From: Streptomyces venezuelae
GTDB taxonomy: Bacteria > Actinomycetota > Actinomycetes > Streptomycetales > Streptomycetaceae
NCBI RefSeq assembly: GCF_008642295.1
Contig: NZ_CP029190.1
Span: forward strand, 1,426,001 to 1,490,000
Reading direction: 5' to 3'
Length of the DNA: 64,000 nt
Below are positions 44,611 through 52,210 of the stretch, one piece after another; position 1 is the stretch's first letter, and every line of letters begins with the position of its first letter. The notes below the pieces were generated by a model. That model saw only the letters and a list, made by a program, of their open reading frames with translations. It did not search any database and had not been told where the DNA came from. The position numbers and the translations under genes are program-made.

Positions 44611-44823
44611 TTGTACGAGCCGGCCAACGAGACGTATCCCGGGTGTTCGGACTTCCCGGAGCACGTGGAGTCCGATCTGGCGGATCTGACCGGGGTGAGC
44701 TTCGCCGCACTCCGCGCCATACCCGCCCCACTGCGCAACGAACGGCTGCTGTCCCAGGCGAGGCGGCCCCGCAGCAACGCGGTGGGCGGATCGAATCCGC
44801 CGGGTGGCGGCAGGGCTGCGTGA
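44611..44823 (+). CDS. Small leader-like peptide, candidate RiPP precursor
   Basis: A 70-residue peptide ending 1 nt before the HExxH gene. The TTG at 44611 has GAGGGGGA six bases upstream; a GTG at 44581 is a weaker alternative. The N-terminal half reads ESDLADLTGVSFAALRAI, which resembles the conserved leader of FxSxx-COOH-type precursors (S/D-D-L-A-D-L-T-G-V). The C-terminal half, RSNAVGGSNPPGGGRAA, is small, polar and Gly/Pro/Asn-rich and lacks the FxSxx ending. Adjacency to an HExxH peptide-hydroxylase-family gene suggests it is that enzyme's substrate. No radical SAM enzyme, protease or transporter of this type is in the window. Function is inferred. Confidence 0.6.
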   Translation: MYEPANETYPGCSDFPEHVESDLADLTGVSFAALRAIPAPLRNERLLSQARRPRSNAVGGSNPPGGGRAA

Positions 44824-44824
44824 C

Positions 44825-46612
44825 ATGGCTTCGCCACAGCACGGCGGGCACTTACGCATGCCCGTGCGCTGGTTCGACCAGCTGGCCTCCGGCGGCGGTT
44901 CGCCCGAGGCGGTCGGGTTCCTGGCCCGGGCCGAACGCACCCGGCGCCTGATGCTGCTGGGCGAACTGCTCGACCGGCTCGACGAACGTCCGGAGGTACT
45001 GGGCCGGCTGGGCTCGGCCGCCACCGCCTGGCAGCTGATCGCGGAGGCGGCCGAGGCCGCACCGGAAGCCGCCGAAGAGCTGCTGATGAGCCCCCAGATC
45101 GGCTGCTGGGCCGCGCATATGCTGCGCCGGCTGCACGGGACGGCGGAGGAGACGGCGGACGGGCCGCCGCTCTGGGCCGACGCCGGGCACCTGTTCGCGA
45201 TCTGCCTGGCCGCCCGGGTCCGGGCGGGACTGGACGCCGAACTGCTGGTGCCGGTACGGGACGGCGGGCTGGCCCTGCCCACCCTGGGCCATGCCCGGAC
45301 CGGCGGGATGCGGGGCTACGGCACGGCCGCGGCACGCCTGCGCGGCCCCGACCTCCGGCTGACCCCCGAAGGGGACTCGGGCGGCGGGCGGACGGTCACC
45401 GTACGGCCGGCGGACGGCACGGGGAGCAGCAGCGCGGGGAGCAGCGGCCACTGGACGGGCTCGCGGACCTTCGCCGGTACGCCGATCTGGCTGGACGATC
45501 TCGATCCCTACCGCGAACTCGGCGAGCCGGTGCCCCCGCAGCCGCTCGACAGCGCGGCGGCGGCGGACTGGCAGCGGCTGTTCGACGAGGCGGCGGCCCT
45601 GCTGAGCGCCTCCGGCGGCGGGCCGGGTCGGCTGCGCGTCGAGGAGGTGCGCCGGATCGTCCCCTGGACCGGGACGGCGTCCGCGCCGGCCCCCGACGAG
45701 TCGTCCATGCTGAGCGCGACCACCCCGGACGCCTTCGGCTCCATGCTCATCACCCGCCCCGAGAGCGGGCTGGCCCTCGCCGAGGCCATGGTGCACGAGT
45801 TCCAGCACAGCAAACTGGGCGCCCTGCTGCACCTGTTCCCTCTCCTCCACGACGACGACGGCGCCGAGATCCACTACGCGCCCTGGCGACCAGATCCGCG
45901 CCACACCGCCGGGCTGCTGCATGGCGCGTATGCCTTCACCGGGGTCACCGGGTTCTGGCGCGACCGTATGGCGGACCCGCGCCCCGGCCACCGGGCGGAG
46001 CCCGCCCATGCGGCCTTCCAGTTCGGTCTGCGCCGGCTCCAGACCAGGCTCGTCATCCGGACCCTGCTGACCCGGTCCCGGCTCACCGAGGCCGGCACCC
46101 GCTTCCTCCACGGCCTGGCGGCCACCCTCGACGGCTGGCTCCGCGAACGTCTCCCGCCCGGTGTCGCCGCGCGGGCCCGCGATGCCGCCCTCAGCCACCG
46201 GACCGAGTGGCGCCTGCGCAACCTCCGCTGCACCGACCGGGAGCGCGACCTGCTGGCCACCGCCTACCGGGAGGGTCTTGCGCCCCCGCCGGCCTCGGCC
46301 CACCAGCCCGTCCTCATCCGCGAGCCCACGCACTGGACCGATGCCCGCACCGCGCTGTACGGCGCCCCGCCCCGGACGCCCGCCACCGCCGACGCCCACC
46401 TCGCCGCCGGGGACGCCCGCACCGCCCTGGCCCTCTACACCGAGGCCCTGCGCCACTCCCCCGCCGACCCGCATGCCCTGGGCGGCTGGCTCCTGGCCGG
46501 AGCCCGCCTCTCCCCGGGCACCCGGCTTCCGCTCCGTCCGGAACGCCTGCTGGCCCTCGCCCCGGCCACCCCGGAGGAGCTGCACCGCGCCGCGGCCTGG
46601 CTCACCGCCTGA
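44825..46612 (+). CDS. HExxH-motif peptide-modification protein (putative aKG-dependent beta-hydroxylase)
   Basis: A 595-residue member of the HExxH-motif family found beside FxSxx-COOH-type peptides and recently described as alpha-ketoglutarate-dependent peptide beta-hydroxylases. The motif is AMVHEFQHSKLGALLHL (His323/His327 approximately), with a downstream HYAPWRPDPRHTAGLLHG that could give the third ligand. RLTEAGTRFLHGLAATLDGW and a C-terminal TPR-like helix pair follow. The ATG at 44825 is 1 nt after the small peptide's stop, so the two are co-translated. By motif alone it could be taken for a zinc protease. The family context and the adjacent peptide favour peptide modification. Confidence 0.75.
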   Translation: MASPQHGGHLRMPVRWFDQLASGGGSPEAVGFLARAERTRRLMLLGELLDRLDERPEVLGRLGSAATAWQLIAEAAEAAPEAAEELLMSPQIGCWAAHMLRRLHGTAEETADGPPLWADAGHLFAICLAARVRAGLDAELLVPVRDGGLALPTLGHARTGGMRGYGTAAARLRGPDLRLTPEGDSGGGRTVTVRPADGTGSSSAGSSGHWTGSRTFAGTPIWLDDLDPYRELGEPVPPQPLDSAAAADWQRLFDEAAALLSASGGGPGRLRVEEVRRIVPWTGTASAPAPDESSMLSATTPDAFGSMLITRPESGLALAEAMVHEFQHSKLGALLHLFPLLHDDDGAEIHYAPWRPDPRHTAGLLHGAYAFTGVTGFWRDRMADPRPGHRAEPAHAAFQFGLRRLQTRLVIRTLLTRSRLTEAGTRFLHGLAATLDGWLRERLPPGVAARARDAALSHRTEWRLRNLRCTDRERDLLATAYREGLAPPPASAHQPVLIREPTHWTDARTALYGAPPRTPATADAHLAAGDARTALALYTEALRHSPADPHALGGWLLAGARLSPGTRLPLRPERLLALAPATPEELHRAAAWLTA

Positions 46613-46616
46613 ACTT

Positions 46617-46632
46617 CCCCTGCATGCAGGGG
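46617..46632. promoter_or_regulatory. Perfect 16-bp palindrome before lipoprotein gene
   Basis: CCCCTGCATGCAGGGG is a perfect palindrome 4 bp after the HExxH stop and 24 bp before the lipoprotein ATG. A TAGCGT at 46644-46649 could be the -10, placing the palindrome over the -35 region, as an operator would be. It could also act as a terminator. Confidence 0.5.
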
Positions 46633-46656
46633 CGTTGGGTGGGTAGCGTCAGAGGC

Positions 46657-47454
46657 ATGCGGCGTACGGGCGGTCCGGGCGGGGTCCGGCACAGACGTGG
46701 TTCCCGGCTCCGGGGCTGGGCGGCGGGGCTGGTGCTGGGCGGGCTGGCCCTGGTCTCCTGCGGCGGAGGCGGCTCGTCCGGGCCGTCGGCGGGCTCGGCG
46801 AGCCCCGCGGCCCCGACGCCGACCCCGACCTCCACCCCGATACCGTCGCCGACACCGACGCCGACACTCACGTCGATCCCGTCGCCCACCCCCTCCCCGA
46901 CCTTCGGCAGTGACGCCTTCGCCAAGGGCGACTGTGTGGGGTCCGACTCCCTGGCCACCGCATCCGGCGGGTACCGGGAGATCCCGTGCGACGGACCGGG
47001 CGCCGTTGCCGAGGTCCTGCTCCGGGAGGAGTTCGACACCGTCAAGGCGGACCGCTGCGACACCGCCGCCGCCGAGGCCGACCTGCTGATCCACCTGACC
47101 CGGGAAGACCCGCAGAACCACGGCAGGCTCCTCTACGCGGAGGTCTGCCTGCGCAACCTCGCGGACCCGCACCCCGGAGCCCCGGGGGCCGGCGGCGGCC
47201 CCAACATCGTCAAGGGCGACTGCCTGCTGGAACGGAAGACGCTGGGCAGCGGGTCCACCCTGGAGAAAACCGTCTTCGAAACCCCCTGCACCGATTCGGG
47301 CAGCACCCTCCAGCCCCGCTACAAGGTCATCGCGGTCGTCCCCCTGAGCATCGCGAAGTCCGAAAAGCAGAAGGAATGCCCGGCGGACACCGAGTACCGG
47401 TTCGCCAGGAAGCGGGAGTTCACCGGCGACCTGTACTGCGCCGTCGGCGTGTAG
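46657..47454 (+). CDS. Secreted lipoprotein with two related Cys-rich domains
   Basis: A 265-residue predicted lipoprotein. A basic N-terminus and hydrophobic segment end in the lipobox LVSC (GGLALVSCGGGGSSG), followed by a Pro/Thr/Ser-rich linker of repeated TPTPTS-like units (about 45-90). Two related modules follow, each beginning KGDC (FAKGDCVG; IVKGDCLL) and each holding four cysteines, with a shared PC...C...C-x-V/R pattern (YAEVCLRN; LYCAVGV). The modules probably form disulphides outside the membrane. No specific function is recognised. It stands apart from the conflict island by the palindrome at 46617-46632. Confidence 0.78.
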   Translation: MRRTGGPGGVRHRRGSRLRGWAAGLVLGGLALVSCGGGGSSGPSAGSASPAAPTPTPTSTPIPSPTPTPTLTSIPSPTPSPTFGSDAFAKGDCVGSDSLATASGGYREIPCDGPGAVAEVLLREEFDTVKADRCDTAAAEADLLIHLTREDPQNHGRLLYAEVCLRNLADPHPGAPGAGGGPNIVKGDCLLERKTLGSGSTLEKTVFETPCTDSGSTLQPRYKVIAVVPLSIAKSEKQKECPADTEYRFARKREFTGDLYCAVGV

Positions 47455-47543
47455 AACCCGCCCGCCCGAACCTTCGCCGTAGGTTCGCACCGGACCGCGC
47501 CCGGCCGGGTGCGGAGTGCAGACGGCAGGGAACGGGGCTGACG

Positions 47544-48509
47544 ATGACCGGGAAGCGGACCATCACCGTATTCGGTGCCACCGGACAGCAGGGCGGCGCG
47601 CTCGCGCGGGCCATTCTGGACGGCCGGGGCGGCAACGGCGCCGGAGGTGAGGGCTTCGCCGTCCGGGCGGTGACCCGCACTCCCGACTCGGACCGGGCCC
47701 GGGAGCTGGAGCGACTCGGTGCCACCCTCGTCCGGGCCGACCTGGACGACGAGGAGAGCGTGACCGCCGCCATGGAGGGCGCGTACGGGGCCTACCTGGT
47801 GACGAACTTCTGGGAGGACATGTCCGCGGAGCACGAGAAGGCGCAGGCGGCGACGCTGGCCCGGGCGGCCGGGCATGCGGGGGTGCAGCACGCGATCTGG
47901 TCGACGCTGGAGGACACCCGCAGCTGCATCCCGCTCGACGATGACCGGATGCCCACGCTCCAGGGCTCGTACAAGGTCCCGCACTTCGACGGGAAGGCGG
48001 AGGCCGACCGGTACTTCACCGAGGCCGGGGTGCCCACCACCTTCCTGCGGACCACCTTCTACTGGGAGAACCTGCTCGGCGCGTTCGCCCCGCAGCGCGC
48101 GGCGGACGGGACGTACGAGCTGATCTACCCGATGGGTGACAAGCGGCTGTCCGGGATCGCCGTGGACGACATCGGCCGGACCGCGCTCGCCGTGTTCGAG
48201 CGGGGTACCGACCTCATCGGGGCCACCGTGAGCATCGCCGGGGAGCACCTGCGGCTGGACGAGATGGCCGCCGCGCTCACCGAGGCGCTGGGCACGCCGG
48301 TGCGCCACCGGCGGATGACCCCGGACGAGTTCCGGGCGCTCGGATTTCCGGGGGCGGACGAGGGCGGGAACATGTTCCAGTACTACGCCGACTGCGAGGA
48401 GCGGTTCATCAGCGCCCGCGACCTGGACGCCGTCCGCGCCCTCAACCCGGCCCTGCAGGACTTCGCGACCTGGCTGGCCACGCACCGCGACCGATTCCTT
48501 TTGACCTGA
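47544..48509 (+). CDS. NmrA/HSCARG-family NAD(P)-binding protein
   Basis: A 321-residue atypical short-chain dehydrogenase: ITVFGATGQQGGALARAIL (dinucleotide motif), VRADLDDEESVTAAMEGAYG, AYLVTNFWEDMSAEHEKAQA and SIAGEHLRLDEMAAALTEAL. The layout follows NmrA-like redox sensors and quinone reductases that bind NADP(H) without a classical catalytic Tyr/Lys pair. The ATG at 47544 follows GGGG. It is a single gene with no functional link to its neighbours and a different subgroup from the one at 16253-17173. Confidence 0.87.
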   Translation: MTGKRTITVFGATGQQGGALARAILDGRGGNGAGGEGFAVRAVTRTPDSDRARELERLGATLVRADLDDEESVTAAMEGAYGAYLVTNFWEDMSAEHEKAQAATLARAAGHAGVQHAIWSTLEDTRSCIPLDDDRMPTLQGSYKVPHFDGKAEADRYFTEAGVPTTFLRTTFYWENLLGAFAPQRAADGTYELIYPMGDKRLSGIAVDDIGRTALAVFERGTDLIGATVSIAGEHLRLDEMAAALTEALGTPVRHRRMTPDEFRALGFPGADEGGNMFQYYADCEERFISARDLDAVRALNPALQDFATWLATHRDRFLLT

Positions 48510-48593
48510 CGGTCCATCTGACCCGAGCCCCTATCCATCACCTGTGACATGTGAAATATTACCTGCGCTTCGGTCCAACTCACCGAAAGGTCC

Positions 48594-50885
48594 GTGACCT
48601 TGCGCAGACTCGCTGCGGCGGGTGCGGCGATATCCCTCGCCCTGCTCGCCGCCCCCGCGTTCGCCGCCGTCCCCCAACCCCCCGCACCCGTACCGCCGGT
48701 CGCCGAGCAGTACGCCGCCCCGCCGCCGCCCGCCCCGCTGGAGCTCCAGCGGCAGGCCCTGCGCCGACAGGCCCTGGAGGGGGTGGCGGCCGGGGGCACC
48801 CGTGCCGAGCCGGACGGCACCCTCCCCCGCCAGGTCAAGGTCGGCAAGCGGTACGTCGAACTGGCCCAGGAACGCAAGGACAAGGTGTTCGTCATCCTGG
48901 CCGAGTTCGGCGACCAGGTGGAGCCGAAGTACGGCGGTACGCCCGGCCCCCGGCACAACACCATCGGCAAGCCGGCCCGCGAGGACAACCACACGATCTG
49001 GCGCAAGGACTTCGACCGCGCCTACTACCAGCGGCAGTTCTTCGGGACCGACCCCGGCGCGGCCACCCTGCGGAACTACTACCGGCTCCAGTCGTCCGGC
49101 CGCTACGACATGGAGGGCCATGTCACCGACTGGGTGACCCTGCCCTTCAACGAGGCCCGCTACGGCACCGACACCTGCACCGAGTCCGGCCAGTGCCGCA
49201 CCAACTGGGACATGATCCGCGACGCCACGAACGCCTGGTACCACTCCGAGCGCGGCAAGGGCCGCACCCCGGAGCAGATCAAGGCCCAGCTCGCCGAGTA
49301 CGACGTGTGGGACCGGTACGACGCCGACCGCGACGGCAACTTCGACGAGCCGGACGGCTACCTCGACCACCTGATGGTGGTGCACGCGGGCAAGGACCAG
49401 ACCTGGGGCGGCGGGGCGCAGGGCACGGACGCCGTCTGGGCCCACCGCTGGTTCGCGTACTGGAACCAGGCCGGCACCGCCGGTCCGGAGGGCAACAAGG
49501 CCGGCGGCACCCCGGTGGGCGACTCCGGGATCTGGGCCGGGGACTATCTGACGGCCGGCGAGAACAGCGGAATCGGCCTGTTCGCCCACGAGTACGGGCA
49601 CGATCTGGGCCTGCCCGACCTGTACAGCTCGGACGGCGACAACAGCGTCAACTACTGGTCGCTGATGGCGGCCGGGTCCTACCTGGGCAAGGGCCGCAAC
49701 ACCACCGGTGACTTCCCCGCCGATCTGGACCCGTGGTCCAAGCTGCAACTCGGCTGGCTGGAGTACACCGAGGCCGATGCCGGCCGGAAGACCCGGGCGG
49801 TGCTCGGCGTCTCCGGCTACAACACCGAGGATCCGCAGGCCCTGCTGGTGCACCTGCCGCCGTCGGTGACCCGGACCGAGCTGACCGACCCGTACGAGGG
49901 CGGCAGCCAGTGGTGGAGCGGTACGGGTGACTTCATGGACAACACCCTGACCCGTACGGTCGATCTGACCGGGTCCGCGGGGCAGCCGGTCCGGCTCGGC
50001 GCCCGGGTCTGGTACGACATCGAGCAGGACTTCGACTACCTGACCGTCGAGGCCTCCACGGACGGCGGGGCGCAGTGGGCGGCGCTGCCCGGCACCGTCG
50101 GCGGGAACGCCATCCCCGCGAAGGGGATCAGCGGGTCCTCGGCCGGCTGGGCCGAACTCGCGGTGCCGCTCGATGCGTTCGCCGGGAAGTCCGTACAGCT
50201 GCGGCTGCGCGTCACCTCCGACAGCAACACCCACGGCCGCGGGGTCACCTTCGACGACCTGCGGATCACCGCCGGGCCCGAGGGCCGGGAGCTGCTGCGG
50301 GACGGGGCCGAGCAGGGGGCGAACGGCTGGAGCGCGGTCAAGTGGTCGCGTACGGAAGGCCGTACCGGTATCGCCGAGCACCCGCGGGCGTACCTGGTGG
50401 AGAACCGGCGCTACACCGGCTACGGCAGCTACCTGAAGACCGGCCCGTACAACTTCGGCTTCGGCACCGACCGGGTGGAGTTCTACCCGTACCAGCAGGG
50501 GGTGCTCATCTGGCTCTGGGACACGGCGTACAGCGACAACACCACCAAGGCGCACCCGGGCGCGGGGATGCTGCTGCCGGTGGACGCCCGGCCGGAGCCG
50601 CTGCGGTTCACGGACGGGACCCTGACGAACGCCCGCTCGCAGACCTTCGACGCGCCGTTCTCGCTGCGGCCGAGTGACGAGATCGTGCTGCACAAGGCGG
50701 GGGTGCCGGCGCTGATTCCGTCCCGGCCGGGGGTACCGGTCTTCGACGACCGGAAGGGCTCCTACTGGAACGCGGAGCTGCCGCAGGTCGGGGTGAAGGT
50801 GCCGGACACCGGTACCCGGATCGCGGTGGTGAAGGAGGCGGCCGGCGGGTCCCTGACCACGGTCCAGGTCAGCCCCTCGCCGTGA
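48594..50885 (+). CDS. Secreted M6-family metalloprotease (immune inhibitor A-like)
   Basis: A 763-residue secreted zinc protease. A Sec signal peptide (LRRLAAAGAAISLALLAAPA ending near FAA) is followed by a proline-rich propeptide. The M6 catalytic domain has IGLFAHEYGHDLGLPDLYSS (HExxHxxGxxD) and the Met-turn region YWSLMAAGSYLG. C-terminal modules with beta-sandwich features follow (FDYLTVEASTDGGAQWAALP, VTFDDLRI). The GTG at 48594 has GAAAGG upstream, in an AT-rich stretch (GTGAAATATTACC) that probably holds the promoter. It is a degradative exoenzyme, convergent with the PLC-like gene across a strong terminator. Confidence 0.93.
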   Translation: MTLRRLAAAGAAISLALLAAPAFAAVPQPPAPVPPVAEQYAAPPPPAPLELQRQALRRQALEGVAAGGTRAEPDGTLPRQVKVGKRYVELAQERKDKVFVILAEFGDQVEPKYGGTPGPRHNTIGKPAREDNHTIWRKDFDRAYYQRQFFGTDPGAATLRNYYRLQSSGRYDMEGHVTDWVTLPFNEARYGTDTCTESGQCRTNWDMIRDATNAWYHSERGKGRTPEQIKAQLAEYDVWDRYDADRDGNFDEPDGYLDHLMVVHAGKDQTWGGGAQGTDAVWAHRWFAYWNQAGTAGPEGNKAGGTPVGDSGIWAGDYLTAGENSGIGLFAHEYGHDLGLPDLYSSDGDNSVNYWSLMAAGSYLGKGRNTTGDFPADLDPWSKLQLGWLEYTEADAGRKTRAVLGVSGYNTEDPQALLVHLPPSVTRTELTDPYEGGSQWWSGTGDFMDNTLTRTVDLTGSAGQPVRLGARVWYDIEQDFDYLTVEASTDGGAQWAALPGTVGGNAIPAKGISGSSAGWAELAVPLDAFAGKSVQLRLRVTSDSNTHGRGVTFDDLRITAGPEGRELLRDGAEQGANGWSAVKWSRTEGRTGIAEHPRAYLVENRRYTGYGSYLKTGPYNFGFGTDRVEFYPYQQGVLIWLWDTAYSDNTTKAHPGAGMLLPVDARPEPLRFTDGTLTNARSQTFDAPFSLRPSDEIVLHKAGVPALIPSRPGVPVFDDRKGSYWNAELPQVGVKVPDTGTRIAVVKEAAGGSLTTVQVSPSP

Positions 50886-50890
50886 CGGCC

Positions 50891-50935
50891 GGTCCGGCCC
50901 GTGCGGGTGGTGCGACTCCCCGCACGGGCCGGACC
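50891..50935. terminator. Perfect 17-bp stem bidirectional terminator
   Basis: GGTCCGGCCCGTGCGGG (50891-50907) is fully complementary to CCCGCACGGGCCGGACC (50919-50935) with an 11-nt loop. It lies between the convergent protease and phosphodiesterase genes. Confidence 0.88.
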
Positions 50936-50943
50936 GGACCGGG

Positions 50944-52017
50944 TCAGCCGCGGGGGACGACGGTGCCGAGGACGGACGGCAGCGGGTACCAGTCCGCGGA
51001 GATCACCGAGGCGTGCTTGCCGGCGAGCAGGGCGAGCCGCTCGCGGGCCTGGACCTCGGTGGGCCGGGTGCCGTCGATGGCGGGGGCGACGTTGTGGGCG
51101 TCGGTGGCGATCAGCAGGTAGTGGTTGCGGTCGTACCAGCCGGTGTCGATGGAGCCGCCCGCATAGGCACTCGCGTCGCCGTCGAAGACCACGAACCAGG
51201 GGCGGAGGGAGGCGTCGGCGTAGCGGTTGCGGGGGTCGCCGGCCTCGGCGCGGTGCACGGCGGGGAAGGCCGCGGCCTGGCCGAGCCGGCCGGCGGCGGC
51301 GAGGTTGCGCAGGTGGATGGCGTACTCGCGGTCGGTCCACAGCTTGTCCGCGGCGTTGCCCTCCTCGAGGGTGCCCGGGATGAGTTCCACGATGAACTTC
51401 CCGGCGAGGGCGGCCCGGCTCGGCCAGGCGCCGGCCCGGGCGGCGGTGTCCAGGTCGGGGTGGCCGGCGGCGAGCTGTCCGGGCCGGTAGAGGGCATCGC
51501 CGAGCTTGGCGCCGAGCAGCGCGTCGAGCTCGGCGGGACCGCGGCCGAGGTTGGCGGCGAAGCCGTCCTTGAGCTCCAGCTTCAGCACGATGGGCCGGTG
51601 GCCGGGGTGGGCGTCGTGCCAGCTGCGGATGTCGGCGAGGCAGCCGGCGAGGTTCTGGTTGCGGGCCTTGGTGCGCAGCTGGGCGGGGGTGGTGGCGTTC
51701 TCGCAGTTGTTGTCGTTGCCGACCGGGTTGCTGTGGGAGACCCGCCAGGAGCTGCCGAAGAAGTTGGTCCAGACGTCGATCTCCAGCATGGCGGCCCCGG
51801 AGTCGAGGGCGTCGGCGAAGTAGGGGTACTTGGCCTTCTCGTACGCGTTGTGCACGCCGACCCCGGTGGAGCCGGCATAGGAGTCCGCGGCGCGGGACTC
51901 CTCCGCCCGAGCGGAACCGGCCGGTGCGGCGGAGGCCGCCCCGGGTCCGAGCCCCAGGGCCAGAACGGCAACGGCCACCGCCGCCACCCCGCCCGTGATG
52001 CGGTCACGCAGTCCCAT
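50944..52017 (-). CDS. Secreted PLC-like phosphodiesterase
   Basis: A 357-residue exported protein of the PLC-like TIM-barrel phosphodiesterase superfamily (PI-PLC X / Ca2+-dependent PLC type). The signal peptide (VAAVAVAVLALGLGPGAASA) is cleaved near AAPAGS. The catalytic region has GVGVHNAYEKAKYPYFADAL with a candidate general base His, then MLEIDVWTNFFGSSWRVSHS (metal-site E/D and second His) and RPIVLKLELKDGF. It ends with HYLLIATDAHNVAPAIDG. The ATG at 52017 has GGGAGT upstream. Substrate (phosphoinositide, glycerophosphodiester or cell-wall polymer) is undetermined. Confidence 0.85.
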   Translation of the reverse strand: MGLRDRITGGVAAVAVAVLALGLGPGAASAAPAGSARAEESRAADSYAGSTGVGVHNAYEKAKYPYFADALDSGAAMLEIDVWTNFFGSSWRVSHSNPVGNDNNCENATTPAQLRTKARNQNLAGCLADIRSWHDAHPGHRPIVLKLELKDGFAANLGRGPAELDALLGAKLGDALYRPGQLAAGHPDLDTAARAGAWPSRAALAGKFIVELIPGTLEEGNAADKLWTDREYAIHLRNLAAAGRLGQAAAFPAVHRAEAGDPRNRYADASLRPWFVVFDGDASAYAGGSIDTGWYDRNHYLLIATDAHNVAPAIDGTRPTEVQARERLALLAGKHASVISADWYPLPSVLGTVVPRG

Positions 52018-52165
52018 GATCCCGACTCCCTTACTCACCGGTAGGCCAACTGGCCGGGAGCGTAGGGGAGTCGAGTGAACAATGAACAGGTCCACGACAA
52101 CGTCAAGGTGATCCCGGTGTGTCCGCCGCCCTCGGGGCAGGGCGGCGGGCCGGAAGCCCGGCGGG

Positions 52166-52171
52166 TAGAGT
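52166..52171 (+). promoter_or_regulatory. -10 element TAGAGT before cobL
   Basis: TAGAGT lies 39 bp upstream of the cobL GTG in a 193-bp gap otherwise without genes. It is a reasonable streptomycete -10; no cobalamin riboswitch is recognisable here. Confidence 0.4.
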
Positions 52172-52210
52172 GCGGGGCCAGCCCCGTCCCGTGTCCCGAG
52201 GAACCGCGCA

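Noticed and set aside
44825..46612. Zinc metallopeptidase call for the HExxH protein
   Set aside because: No signal peptide or peptidase-family context. The full-length architecture and adjacent leader-like peptide fit the HExxH peptide-modification family better.
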